A DNA stretch of 25,345 bases from a virus. A program made the translations under genes and the position numbers. A model generated the notes under the pieces. It worked only from the letters and a program-made list of their open reading frames with translations. It did no database searches and was not told the DNA's origin. This document shows, piece by piece, positions 1-6,180 of this stretch. Within the stretch, counting starts at the first letter, position 1. The number at the start of each line of letters is the position of its first letter. The stretch covers positions 1 to 25,345 of IMG/VR virus record IMGVR_UViG_3300047546_000921, one strand, 5' to 3'.

Positions 1-521
1 GATGCGAGTATTACCCTTTTATTTTCTCTACGAATGTACTTCTGCAAAGCAAAACTCATAGCTTTTGCTACATCTCTATCAACAACAGAAGTGTATTCAT
101 CAACCAAAATAACTTCGCCGTCTTTTGCTGATGCTACTAAATAAGCTAAAGTAGCCCTATACTGCTCGCCATTTGAAAGTGCGTGGAATGGTCTCAACCA
201 AGTAGGCACAGAAGATAAACCCATTGATGTTAAGACTAACGTAGCCTCTTTAGGTTCTAACCAATCAAAATTACTAATTAGTGGTTTTTCAAAATCAAAG
301 TTTATCTTTTTTACATCCCCCATTTTTTTAAGTATGGTAGTCTTACCGCTCCCGCTTCCACCTAAAATAACCCCAATGTTCCAATCAAAGTTTTTTGCTT
401 CACCTAAATTCATTGGTATTGAAACAGATGTTTCTTCTTTGTTTTGAATATCAAATGATTCATACACATACTTTGTGTATCTATCATTGATGATCTTTGT
501 TTTTAATTCTATAGTAGCCAT
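1..521 (-). CDS. ABC-type ATPase, N-terminal part (cut by left edge)
   Basis: An ATP-hydrolysing protein of the ABC class. 173 residues are visible and the C-terminus lies beyond the left edge. Seen: Walker A GGSGSGKTT (residues 54-62), ABC signature LSNGEQ (115-120), Walker B VILVDE (137-142), and a D-loop-like SVVDRD (145-150). No membrane segment is visible, so it is probably a soluble ABC ATPase and not a transporter. Soluble ABC ATPases joined to an acetyltransferase domain (the COG2401 type) occur in phages and archaea; this could be one, but the part that would show it is off the edge. The start ATG follows an A/T-rich leader. The gene is clearly richer in A+T than its neighbours (about 35% G+C in bases 1-60 against about 55% in 2041-2100, counted by hand), which suggests separate origin. 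Class secure; substrate unknown. Confidence 0.85.
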   Translation of the reverse strand, partial: MATIELKTKIINDRYTKYVYESFDIQNKEETSVSIPMNLGEAKNFDWNIGVILGGSGSGKTTILKKMGDVKKINFDFEKPLISNFDWLEPKEATLVLTSMGLSSVPTWLRPFHALSNGEQYRATLAYLVASAKDGEVILVDEYTSVVDRDVAKAMSFALQKYIRRENKRVILA

Positions 522-570
522 AATTATTTTTTTTACGTTCTTTCTTGTTTTTGTTTTAAATGAATCCAAG

Positions 571-1008
571 CTACCCATCAAGCTCTGCGTTATCATTTGG
601 GTCGGGAATAAACAAGTCCAGTTTCTCAGCAGCAAATTGCTTAACCTGTTCGGTGTAGTCAATAAACTCCTGCGTTGAAAGATCCGATGTCTTGCGTGGA
701 ATCTTCATGACTTCACCGGTTTCCGGATCAACCATCTCGGTGTAAAGAAATCTCCCCTTCAAAAACTCATGGGTCAAGTCCTTGTCAACGTCGTGTCCGA
801 TCTCTCGGAGTCGTTGGCATACCATGTGAACACAGACTCCCCAGTAGTATGCGTTCTGCACGTCGGATCGGAACCTCTTGCGTGGTCTAACCTCGACCAC
901 TACGGGGTAGTCTGCATCCCTTGACATATTGCGGATAGATTCCTCAAAGAGCGTTCGGTTTTGAAGCCTTAACGCCCCTTGAGGAGTTACCACAGCGTGG
1001 TGTCTCAT
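571..1008 (-). CDS. NinB-like phage recombination protein
   Basis: About 145 residues. The central segment (RSDVQNAYYWGVCVHMV, then a helix ending THEFLKGRFL) and the C-terminal STQEFIDYTEQVKQFAAEKL followed by FIPDPND are the pattern of the lambda NinB/Orf group and related phage proteins. That group binds single-stranded DNA and helps recombination by loading or replacing host mediator proteins. The start is placed at the ATG that overlaps the upstream stop by 4 bases (ATGA), as at many junctions here; an in-frame ATG 12 bases upstream (1020) is the alternative. It lies in one leftward run with the PD-(D/E)XK nuclease, which fits a recombination role. Family assignment is from pattern memory, moderately sure. 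Confidence 0.7.
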   Translation of the reverse strand: MRHHAVVTPQGALRLQNRTLFEESIRNMSRDADYPVVVEVRPRKRFRSDVQNAYYWGVCVHMVCQRLREIGHDVDKDLTHEFLKGRFLYTEMVDPETGEVMKIPRKTSDLSTQEFIDYTEQVKQFAAEKLDLFIPDPNDNAELDG

Positions 1009-1232
1009 TTTGTTCTCCATACCCGTATTCCATTGTCGCTTTGTCGTGTGGTGAACTTTGCACCATGCTTTCTTCCGTACATTCCCGACGACGATGCGAG
1101 TTTAATCTGGAGGCTCTTGCGTTCCTCCTCGGTGCATGGGACTTCGAATGAGTCACCGACCTGCATCTCGTTGAATGGGTACTTCAGTTTCGCCTTTGCC
1201 TTGGGCATTGGCACGTTCTTGTCAATTTTCAT
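1005..1232 (-). CDS. Small conserved phage protein (DUF7303-like)
   Basis: 75 residues. The core has the order YPFNEMQVGDSFEVP, a basic helical stretch, then KFTTRQSDNGIRVWR at the C-terminus. This layout recurs in small phage proteins of unknown function (I recall the label DUF7303; number from memory). The start is taken at ATG 1232, just after the upstream stop (1234-1236) and preceded by an A-rich stretch; an upstream in-frame ATG at 1259 would overlap the nuclease gene by 26 bases. It ends in a 4-base overlap with the NinB-like gene, so the two are probably translationally coupled. The paired arginines and the final VWR could suit nucleic-acid binding, but that is inference. Confidence 0.7.
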   Translation of the reverse strand: MKIDKNVPMPKAKAKLKYPFNEMQVGDSFEVPCTEEERKSLQIKLASSSGMYGRKHGAKFTTRQSDNGIRVWRTK

Positions 1233-1233
1233 A

Positions 1234-2229
1234 TTAATTTGTTTCTTCGTCATCAACATAGCCTGATGACTTGGCTTGTTCTACAATTAGATTAAAGTCG
1301 TATCCCGCGCTCTCGATTTCTTTCCTCACCTCCTCGTTCTTGGTCGTAATCTTTTCGCCCTTGGCATAGCGTGATACGACGCGTGACCACCGGCTGACTT
1401 GTGACTTTACTGCGTCGGAGTAGTCTCGTGGCGTCTCGAAGCCGTACAATAGTTGGAGGTAGTTTGAGTACTCGATGCCCAGATTCTTTTTGAACTTACC
1501 ATCCTCCACCACGATGAGTGGTTCAAGGGGCGGCAGTGTGTTGCCCTTAACGTAGGAGGTCAGTTTCTTGAGGTCGTCGGTGTATTCTTTTTCCAGTTCC
1601 TCGTTTGCTGTGAGGGGGAAGCAGATCATCCGAAGGTCGTCCTTGCATATATAGACGAGTTCACCCTTGAGTCCGAGACCCTTCATGTAGTGGAACAGCT
1701 GAAGTCTGTGGTGCTTGATTGGTTTCTCCGTCTTTTCCATCATGTCCATGACAAACGATGAGCACGACTTAATCTCAAGCACTTTCTTTTCAAGGGGCGT
1801 TGTGCCGAACTTCTCGTGTAGTTTCTCCGCAATGTAAAGCGACGACGCCTGAATTGATTCTGGGAGCTGTGAGGCGCTTATATCCTCGCGAGCCTTGTCG
1901 ATGTCCACGAAGCCACCCGCAAGGAAATCTAACCGCCCAGAAACGCGTAATAGACCCTCGTAGTTAGTTTCTACACGCTGCTGTTCGTTTACGATCAGTC
2001 CCGCACGCTGAAGAACGAATCGGACTATCCACTCGGTGAGGTTGCCCGCCTCGAATTTACGGAGGCTTCTCATATTGGGAGGGTTGGTTGGTTTCTCGCC
2101 ACGCATCTTGAGATACCTGTCAACCAAAGGCTGCCCGATTTCGGACGCGTAGCAGTAATTCCTTGGCTCTAATGGGCGCTGGTTCGAGTACACACACTCG
2201 TTCCATAGTTGGTCTAATTTCCAGTTCAT
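1234..2229 (-). CDS. PD-(D/E)XK nuclease, RecB/Cas4-like exonuclease
   Basis: 331 residues. The nuclease core is readable: an upstream glutamate in EAGNLTEWIVRFVL (60-73), the acidic motif GRLDF (98-102), the E-x-K motif LEIKS (151-155), and the QxxxY motif QLFHY (177-181). This order is that of RecB-type exonucleases such as Cas4 and phage end-resection nucleases, which degrade one DNA strand using Mg2+. Cysteines for the Cas4 Fe-S cluster are not obvious. It overlaps the small upstream gene by 4 bases and is followed by a DUF7303-like and a NinB-like protein, so it probably supplies single-stranded DNA for phage recombination. Nuclease fold well supported; precise polarity not visible. Confidence 0.85.
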   Translation of the reverse strand: MNWKLDQLWNECVYSNQRPLEPRNYCYASEIGQPLVDRYLKMRGEKPTNPPNMRSLRKFEAGNLTEWIVRFVLQRAGLIVNEQQRVETNYEGLLRVSGRLDFLAGGFVDIDKAREDISASQLPESIQASSLYIAEKLHEKFGTTPLEKKVLEIKSCSSFVMDMMEKTEKPIKHHRLQLFHYMKGLGLKGELVYICKDDLRMICFPLTANEELEKEYTDDLKKLTSYVKGNTLPPLEPLIVVEDGKFKKNLGIEYSNYLQLLYGFETPRDYSDAVKSQVSRWSRVVSRYAKGEKITTKNEEVRKEIESAGYDFNLIVEQAKSSGYVDDEETN

Positions 2230-2435
2230 TTTGTTCGTTGTATGTTGAAGAAGATTGTTTTTATTTCGTTGGGGATGGCCTTGAGTAGACGACCAGATGC
2301 CGCCCAGCTGCTGGAGAACTTTCCAATGTACCTTACCACCAGTTTCTTAGTGACGTGTGACTTGATAATTGCATAAAGTTCCCCAGTTTCTTTCTTGATT
2401 TCGTAGCCGTCCCTGGTTTTATATACCCTTGTCAT
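2226..2435 (-). CDS. Small unknown protein heading the nuclease run
   Basis: 69 residues, not recognised. It is strand-rich at first (MTRVYKTRDGYEIKK, then KLVVRYIGKF), which suggests a small beta-sheet fold, followed by a basic C-terminal part. It ends in an ATGA overlap with the PD-(D/E)XK nuclease gene, so the two are probably translated together. A -7-type box lies 8 bases before the ATG, making this the likely first gene of a leftward unit with the nuclease, DUF7303-like and NinB-like genes. No motif gives a function. Confidence 0.65.
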   Translation of the reverse strand: MTRVYKTRDGYEIKKETGELYAIIKSHVTKKLVVRYIGKFSSSWAASGRLLKAIPNEIKTIFFNIQRTK

Positions 2436-2443
2436 TGTGATAG

Positions 2444-2451
2444 CAAATTTA
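2444..2451 (-). promoter_or_regulatory. Bacteroidota-type -7 box TAAATTTG
   Basis: Reading leftward the sequence is TAAATTTG, matching TAnnTTTG, with the gene ATG 8 bases further on. No good TTG/TTTG is seen at the usual upstream distance, so support rests on the -7 box and its position. Confidence 0.45.
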
Positions 2452-2533
2452 GTTGAACCTTAGTGTATGCGGTTATTTCAGCGTTAATTTACGCTATTCT
2501 GCCAGCCAGCAAAGCAGTTTGCAGGTTATTTTA

Positions 2534-2809
2534 TCAATTATTTTCAGCATAGCCGTATCGTTGAAGTGTCCACATTAGTTTCTTGGTAAGTTCCGGAATC
2601 ACGACCTCGCGTTTGAAGTCTCCGAGCCACATATACTTTCTCCCCTCGACCTCCGACTTGGTGTGCATTTGCTTCCACAGGAGTTGCATAGATGAGTAGT
2701 TTGCCCTTGCGATTCGTGTCAGAAGTTCGCTGCAGTAGTCAATGTCCGAGGCTAGCATTCCAGATCGGTCGATGAACCGCTTGATTTGAATTTGTTTCTC
2801 CGTTTTCAT
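2534..2809 (-). CDS. Unknown helical protein, 91 aa
   Basis: 91 residues from the ATG that overlaps the upstream stop by 4 bases; longer in-frame extensions run inside the upstream gene and are rejected. Mostly helical: KTEKQIQIKRFIDRSGML, then SELLTRIARANYSSMQLLW, a charged segment with KYMWLGDFKREV, and a C-terminal helix ending LQRYGYAENN. No recognised motif. It is the last gene of a coupled run that begins near 3821. After it comes a gene-free gap of about 100 bases with short inverted repeats but no clear terminator. Confidence 0.6.
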   Translation of the reverse strand: MKTEKQIQIKRFIDRSGMLASDIDYCSELLTRIARANYSSMQLLWKQMHTKSEVEGRKYMWLGDFKREVVIPELTKKLMWTLQRYGYAENN

Positions 2810-3039
2810 GCCTTTGATTTTAGATTGTATGTGAACTCCGCTTGAAAGTGTATCTCGTCGAATATTGCGGACATATTCATTTCGTGGTCGAGTGACTTGG
2901 ATAGAATCTCCATTGCCTGTTCGTCCGTGCATTGGTAGCTGTTCTTGACGTCATCGACGTGCCAGAGGCTGTCAACACAAAAGCCTGCGTTGGTTAGTAT
3001 TTGCTTGGCGGTTTCAATTTGTTGGGGTGTTGGTTTCAT
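2806..3039 (-). CDS. Unknown protein with LWHVDDV module
   Basis: 77 residues. A helix IETAKQILTNAGF leads into SLWHVDDVKNSYQCTDEQAM and another helix with an acidic character. The LWHVDDV stretch recurs as LWHIDDV at the C-terminus of the gene at 3570-3821, also after a helix ending in an aromatic (DKGYY), so the two share a module of about 25 residues. Start chosen at ATG 3039, which overlaps the stop of the 31-residue membrane peptide by 4 bases; it ends in an ATGA overlap with the next gene. Function unknown. The conserved Trp-His-x-Asp-Asp could bind a metal or ligand, but that is a guess. Confidence 0.65.
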   Translation of the reverse strand: MKPTPQQIETAKQILTNAGFCVDSLWHVDDVKNSYQCTDEQAMEILSKSLDHEMNMSAIFDEIHFQAEFTYNLKSKA

Positions 3040-3131
3040 ATGAGATGCTTTATTGTTAGTACTATGATGATTAATGAAAGGAGGCCGCACACGATTAAGA
3101 ATACGGCCTCTTTGATTTCGTTTCTATCCAT
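3036..3131 (-). CDS. 31-aa single-pass membrane peptide
   Basis: MDRNEIKEAV, then a hydrophobic stretch VFLIVCGLLSLIIIVLTI long enough to cross the membrane, then KHLI and stop. Below the size most gene finders accept, but the context supports it: its ATG overlaps the upstream stop by 8 bases (ATGGATAG) and its own stop overlaps the next ATG by 4 bases, so it fills exactly the space between two genes in a coupled run. The charges suggest a short outside or inside N-terminal helix and a basic C-terminal end. Role unknown; it could affect the host membrane. No homology can be claimed. Confidence 0.55.
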   Translation of the reverse strand: MDRNEIKEAVFLIVCGLLSLIIIVLTIKHLI

Positions 3132-3564
3132 TGGACTTGTATAAGCGTTCGGTGATTGCGCGAGCCTTCATGTCTGCATAGGTTTGTTTTTGGGTCAAAG
3201 TCCCAGCCTGCGATGAGGGGGTTTCAATGTGCCCGTACTCGTCGCTGTAGACTTGGAGGTTGTTCATTATCGCGTACTTCAAGGCCGACTGAATGTCATC
3301 GAAGTGAATAGCCACCTGTACATTCATGCTGGACTCGTCAACGTGGCCGATGAGGAAACTGGTTTCTTGGTCGAGAATCATTCCGTACTGCCCGATAATG
3401 TCAGCGACAAGCGCGTCCCAGGCCTTACTGAAGTCAGCCGTCGTAGGCGCGTTCAACTGAAGGTCGGTAAGCACGTATGCTCCGAACGCTGGTTTCTCAG
3501 TGACTGCTGTAGAGTAGACCCCTGTACCAGTGGCGGACTCTTGTTTAAATTGAATTAGATTCAT
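3124..3564 (-). CDS. Unknown protein, 146 aa
   Basis: 146 residues, soluble. The first half has extended segments (TGVYSTAVTEKPAFGAYVLTD); the second has FLIGHVDESSMNVQVAIHFD, then helices SALKYAIMNNLQVYSDEYGH and YADMKARAITERLYKSNG. Not recognised. The ATG follows an A/T-rich leader (AATAAACACT) with no Shine-Dalgarno. The stop is embedded in the start of the membrane peptide gene (ATGGATAG), implying coupled translation. The gene 3570-3821 lies 5 bases upstream in the same direction. Confidence 0.7.
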   Translation of the reverse strand: MNLIQFKQESATGTGVYSTAVTEKPAFGAYVLTDLQLNAPTTADFSKAWDALVADIIGQYGMILDQETSFLIGHVDESSMNVQVAIHFDDIQSALKYAIMNNLQVYSDEYGHIETPSSQAGTLTQKQTYADMKARAITERLYKSNG

Positions 3565-3569
3565 AGTGT

Positions 3570-3821
3570 TTATTTTATTGTATTGTTTACGTCATCAATG
3601 TGCCAAAGGTTAGATGCATAGTAACCCTTGTCTCTAAGCGCCTGCATGGCTATTTTAGCGGATATCTCCTCGCCAAGGCGAAGCAGTATTGTCTCGATGA
3701 ATTGGCGCTTGTTATGGTCTCCGTATTCAGTTTCTACGATTGTAGCTATGGCCTCGGCCAAGTCGCCAATGTGTGTGTCCTCTGGAATCGCGGCCAGAAG
3801 TTCTTGCGTTAGTTTATTCAT
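3570..3821 (-). CDS. Unknown protein ending in LWHIDDV module
   Basis: 83 residues. An N-terminal helical acidic part (TQELLAAIPEDTHIGDLAEA, then a helix FIETILLRLGEEISAKIAMQ) leads to ALRDKGYYASNLWHIDDVNN and stops four residues later. The same helix-plus-LWH[VI]DDV module is internal in the gene at 2806-3039, so this looks like a relative that ends right after the module, by truncation or by domain shuffling. It is the first gene downstream of a terminator-like hairpin and has the leader AAAAACACAATCACATG. Function unknown. Confidence 0.65.
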   Translation of the reverse strand: MNKLTQELLAAIPEDTHIGDLAEAIATIVETEYGDHNKRQFIETILLRLGEEISAKIAMQALRDKGYYASNLWHIDDVNNTIK

Positions 3822-3841
3822 GTGATTGTGTTTTTAAATTT

Positions 3842-3878
3842 AAAAAGGGGCGCGTGTCGTTACCGCTTCTCCCCTTTT
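3842..3878 (-). terminator. Rho-independent terminator for the 3905-4243 gene
   Basis: Reading leftward: AAAAGGGG, a 20-base interior that can form an additional GCG/CGC pair, then CCCCTTTT followed by T and A/T-rich sequence. An 8-bp perfect outer stem plus a T tract immediately after the 3905-4243 gene fits an intrinsic terminator. Confidence 0.65.
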
Positions 3879-3904
3879 GAGACAACAACCACACGACTCG
3901 GTTT

Positions 3905-4243
3905 CTACATATTGATGAAATACTGATTGTCGAATTGATACCTGTCACCCGTGTGCGACGGGTTGAAGACTAATGTCCCGACGTTGTTAGTCATGACCGC
4001 GATAGATTCTTGGGTCATGAGCAGCGTAAGAGCCTGTACTAATTGCTCCATGCGTTCCTGAGAAATCGTTGACTCGAATGTGCACACGAATGTAGGCTCT
4101 TCGTTGCCCATAAATTCTGACATGACGTACCTGTAGTCAAATTTGATTGCTGCGTGCTGGAGCAGAATGTCGTCAACGATTGTGCGGACTTGAATTCGGT
4201 TGAACGGGTTGTTGTTTAACCCAATGTTGAAAGTTGTTTTCAT
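3905..4243 (-). CDS. Unknown protein, 112 aa
   Basis: 112 residues. Alternating strands and helices (KTTFNIGLNNNPFNRIQV, then IVDDILLQHAAIKFDYRYVM, EPTFVCTFESTI, MEQLVQALTLLMTQESIAVM, and a C-terminal QFDNQYFINM) suggest a compact alpha/beta fold. No motif recognised. It has its own promoter-like box 17 bases before the ATG, a leader AAAAACAAATCACAATG and a terminator after the stop, so it is probably a single-gene transcript, unlike its tightly coupled neighbours. That arrangement suggests separate regulation or high expression (inference). Confidence 0.7.
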   Translation of the reverse strand: MKTTFNIGLNNNPFNRIQVRTIVDDILLQHAAIKFDYRYVMSEFMGNEEPTFVCTFESTISQERMEQLVQALTLLMTQESIAVMTNNVGTLVFNPSHTGDRYQFDNQYFINM

Positions 4244-4260
4244 TGTGATTTGTTTTTATG

Positions 4261-4288
4261 CAAATTTAATTTCGAGTTATTATTTCAA
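4261..4288 (-). promoter_or_regulatory. Promoter for the 3905-4243 gene
   Basis: Leftward: TTG (4288-4286), 17 bases, then TAAATTTG (4268-4261). This matches TTG-N17-23-TAnnTTTG. The ATG is 17 bases downstream. Confidence 0.6.
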
Positions 4289-4593
4289 TTGTTAACGGAT
4301 GCTAATTTATCCTGAGCGAATAGGACGCCCCTTCTGATTGCTTTCTTGGTTGATTGGGAGCAATGTCCCGCCTTGTTTATTTCACGCGAAAGGAAGGCCA
4401 TAAGACAGCCTGTAATCGTGCCGAATTCTATGGCCGACTGCCGTGCGAACATATAGATTGTTTTGCCCTGCATGACCAGTTCAAAGACCTCCATTGAGGA
4501 CTTGAACTCGTGCCCCTCTTCATAGTCCCACAAGTTCGTGTTGATTGCGTTCTCGTACTGCTTTACGATCTGACTTACTTTCTTGTTGCTCAT
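4285..4593 (-). CDS. Unknown helical protein, 102 aa
   Basis: 102 residues: MSNKKVSQIVKQYENAINTN, then an acidic stretch DYEEGHEF, and long helices with SMEVFELVMQGKTIYMF and TGCLMAFLSREINKAG, ending in a basic helix. Three aromatic-acid pairs and an amphipathic centre suggest an all-helical soluble protein. Its ATG overlaps the stop of the upstream gene by 4 bases. Not recognised. Confidence 0.65.
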   Translation of the reverse strand: MSNKKVSQIVKQYENAINTNLWDYEEGHEFKSSMEVFELVMQGKTIYMFARQSAIEFGTITGCLMAFLSREINKAGHCSQSTKKAIRRGVLFAQDKLASVNN

Positions 4594-4805
4594 ATCTCAA
4601 TAGTTTTTTTGGTTGTTAACTCGTTGGTTTCTTCGTGGCTTTCTTCGAAGTCGTCGTCGCCATAGACCTCGCGCCAGCACTCTTCGCAGGCTGCGTCACC
4701 CGCCCCGCGATAGTCGATGCATTGTTGGAATAGAACCTCTTTGTTGAGGTCGCTGTCGAAAATAATTCCCATAGTGACTATGGCTGCCAAAAGTAGTTTT
4801 CTCAT
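4590..4805 (-). CDS. Small acidic protein with signal-like N-terminus
   Basis: 71 residues. The N-terminus MRKLLLAAIVTMGIIF is a short basic-hydrophobic segment like a signal peptide or membrane anchor, without a clear lipobox. The rest is acidic and has four cysteines (QQCIDYRGAGDAACEECW), which may form disulfides if exported. Leader AAAAACAAATCACAATG. It ends in an ATGA overlap with the next gene. Function unknown; a periplasmic or membrane-attached role is inferred only from the N-terminus. Confidence 0.6.
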   Translation of the reverse strand: MRKLLLAAIVTMGIIFDSDLNKEVLFQQCIDYRGAGDAACEECWREVYGDDDFEESHEETNELTTKKTIEI

Positions 4806-4826
4806 TGTGATTTGTTTTTGTTAAAG

Positions 4827-4843
4827 ACGCTCCAATGGAGCGT
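4827..4843 (-). terminator. Hairpin after the lipoprotein gene, possible weak terminator
   Basis: Perfect 7-bp inverted repeat ACGCTCC-AAT-GGAGCGT between the lipoprotein gene and the next leftward gene. Leftward it is followed by CTTTAAC, a poor T tract, so it could be a weak terminator or a mRNA processing or stability element. Confidence 0.4.
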
Positions 4844-4872
4844 TTCGCCTACTGAAGGCTCATCAGTTTAAC

Positions 4873-5022
4873 TTAGTTCCTGTGCCACTCGCATCCCCTA
4901 TTGTTCTGAAAGTTCTGACGGGTATGCATCCCTGTTGAACTCGTGCAGGTGCATGAAGTGAATAGTGAAGTAATCGCGATGATAATTGCCATCACGATGA
5001 TTGCTTTGATTGTTGCTTTCAT
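4873..5022 (-). CDS. Small lipoprotein, 49 aa
   Basis: MKATIKAIIVMAIIIAITSL followed by FTSC: a basic start, a hydrophobic core and a lipobox-like LFTSC with the cysteine at residue 24. The mature part is short and polar, with a further cysteine two residues on (CTC) and one near the C-terminus. That is the make-up of an exported lipid-anchored protein. It sits in line with the leftward genes and has the leader AAACAAAAACAAACAATG. A 6-bp GC-rich hairpin (near 5039-5058) lies upstream. Phage lipoproteins commonly act in superinfection exclusion or lysis; which, if either, cannot be read here. Confidence 0.6.
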   Translation of the reverse strand: MKATIKAIIVMAIIIAITSLFTSCTCTSSTGMHTRQNFQNNRGCEWHRN

Positions 5023-5070
5023 TGTTTGTTTTTGTTTGCGCGTTACGGATGCGCGCCCCCCTTTGTTTAG

Positions 5071-5346
5071 TTATTTAACAGGCTCTCGGCTGTCTTCGGT
5101 GCATTCGAACCACACGCCGTCGGTTTCTTCGAACCACACCCCGTCGATTTCTTCCCACTCGGTGTAGTAATAGGCCTCGTCATCATAGGCCTCGTCGAGG
5201 CTCGCGTATCCGTCATTCTTAGCGTAGTTCAGCGCGTCCTCCTCATCCTCGCAGGTGAAGAGGCCATCGTAGAACACGTAGCCGGTGTAGATACCTACTT
5301 TCTTGACGTCGCATAGCTGCGGAAATTTCTCGTTTGTGCTGCTCAT
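5071..5346 (-). CDS. Acidic protein with duplicated DGVWFE unit
   Basis: 91 residues, strongly acidic. Begins MSSTNEKFPQLCDVKKVGIY, then FTCEDEEDALNYAKNDGYAS, a run of Asp/Glu/Tyr (DEAYDDEAYYYTEWEE), and a C-terminal pair of 8-residue units, EIDGVWFE and ETDGVWFE. The duplication is also exact enough in DNA to be a recent tandem event. Acidic small phage proteins often mimic DNA or bind host proteins, but nothing here proves that. Next gene starts upstream within 6 bases. Function unknown. Confidence 0.6.
   Translation of the reverse strand: MSSTNEKFPQLCDVKKVGIYTGYVFYDGLFTCEDEEDALNYAKNDGYASLDEAYDDEAYYYTEWEEIDGVWFEETDGVWFECTEDSREPVK
5104..5151. repeat. 24-bp tandem duplication inside a coding region
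   Basis: Two adjacent 24-base copies, TTCGAACCACAC followed by GCCGTCGGTTTC or CCCGTCGATTTC, differing at 2 positions. They keep the reading frame and encode the paired DGVWFE units. Confidence 0.8.
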
Positions 5347-5351
5347 GTTGG

Positions 5352-5588
5352 TTAGTTTAAGAAGTCGTTGTATTCAAATGTCCCTGTCTCTATGTACTCT
5401 ATGATTTCGCTTTTATGAGCGTAATCAAATGGAGCGCCATTGGACGTGTAGAGCGTGAATAGAGGCTGGCCGAATTCGTCGTCGCTGTGATAGACGACAA
5501 GACCCTCGTCCTGCATTTGGAGGAATCGAGATTCGAGGTCAGTTTGCTGTGGTGTAATGAACCACAGGATAAAAAATAGTGCTTTCAT
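5352..5588 (-). CDS. Small protein with hydrophobic N-terminus
   Basis: 78 residues. MKALFFILWFITPQQT is a short hydrophobic leader that could direct export or anchor the protein, followed by a soluble domain with strands (LVVYHSDDEFGQPLFTLYTS) and an acidic tail (IIEYIETGTFEYNDFLN). Leader AAAAACAAACCAACATG. Neighbouring genes lie 5 and 12 bases away in the same direction, so it is in the same transcript as the acidic protein. Not recognised. Confidence 0.6.
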   Translation of the reverse strand: MKALFFILWFITPQQTDLESRFLQMQDEGLVVYHSDDEFGQPLFTLYTSNGAPFDYAHKSEIIEYIETGTFEYNDFLN

Positions 5589-5600
5589 GTTGGTTTGTTT

Positions 5601-5792
5601 TTATTTTTTAGCGTTATACAATTCGAAGCAATACACGATAACTTCTTGATATACTTCTCTTTTTTCGGGGTCACAATACCCGCTAAATTGCGCTACCTGA
5701 CAATCATTGATTGTCCACATTAATTCCTCTGAAGTCGTGTTCTCATTGATACGACTTTTGTAGTCGTATGGCCACATTTTTTTGTTTGTCAT
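5601..5792 (-). CDS. Unknown protein, 63 aa
   Basis: Short soluble protein: MTNKKMWPYDYKSRINENTT, then EELMWTINDCQVAQFSGYCD and a helix VYQEVIVYCFELYNAKK. Three cysteines and many aromatic residues. The start is the ATG at 5792, preceded by AAACAAACCAAA, rather than an in-frame ATG at 5852 that would run 50 bases into the upstream gene. Function unknown. Confidence 0.55.
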   Translation of the reverse strand: MTNKKMWPYDYKSRINENTTSEELMWTINDCQVAQFSGYCDPEKREVYQEVIVYCFELYNAKK

Positions 5793-5802
5793 TTTGGTTT
5801 GT

Positions 5803-6165
5803 TTATTTGGTGAATAATTTGCTTTGATTGGTGTAGATTGTCGCGAATTCACGGCCGTCTTGGCCGGTAGTTTCTGCGACCATCCACGTTGGTGAAATAC
5901 GGGGGTTGAACCGCAATTGGGTGTCAGTTTCTACGCCCGTTAGAGGCGTGACCTCGTACGACTCGAACTGCACCCAAGCGCAGCGGTTTTTCTCGCCTCC
6001 ATTGAAGATTCTAAGAGACGCCGCTTTCTGATTCCGTAGTGTGCAGTTGTGAAGTACGATATCGTTGATTTTTGGGTCAACGTAGAACACATTGCCAGCC
6101 TCGTCTTTGATTTGCCAATGCATGAAGTTCTTGCCTCGGCCAAGATGAAATGCTATCTTGTACAT
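5803..6165 (-). CDS. Conserved-looking phage protein, 120 aa
   Basis: 120 residues, beta-rich: MYKIAFHLGRGKNFMHWQIK, then NVFYVDPKINDIVLHNCTLR, NQKAASLRIFNGGEKNRCAW, VQFESYEVTPL and a C-terminal part. The layout (LGRGK, WQIK, VDP, C.LRNQKA, G..K..CAWV) resembles unnamed proteins I have seen in Bacteroidota and other environmental phages; no function is known to me. It is the promoter-proximal gene of the leftward block, directly after the structured leader with its tRNA-like element. Confidence 0.65.
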   Translation of the reverse strand: MYKIAFHLGRGKNFMHWQIKDEAGNVFYVDPKINDIVLHNCTLRNQKAASLRIFNGGEKNRCAWVQFESYEVTPLTGVETDTQLRFNPRISPTWMVAETTGQDGREFATIYTNQSKLFTK

Positions 6166-6180
6166 ATTCGGTTTTTTTAG

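Noticed and set aside
2445-2533. Short inverted repeats GCAAA/TTTGC and GCGT/ACGC between two leftward genes
   Set aside because: Four- to five-bp stems without a T tract; not enough for a terminator or operator call.
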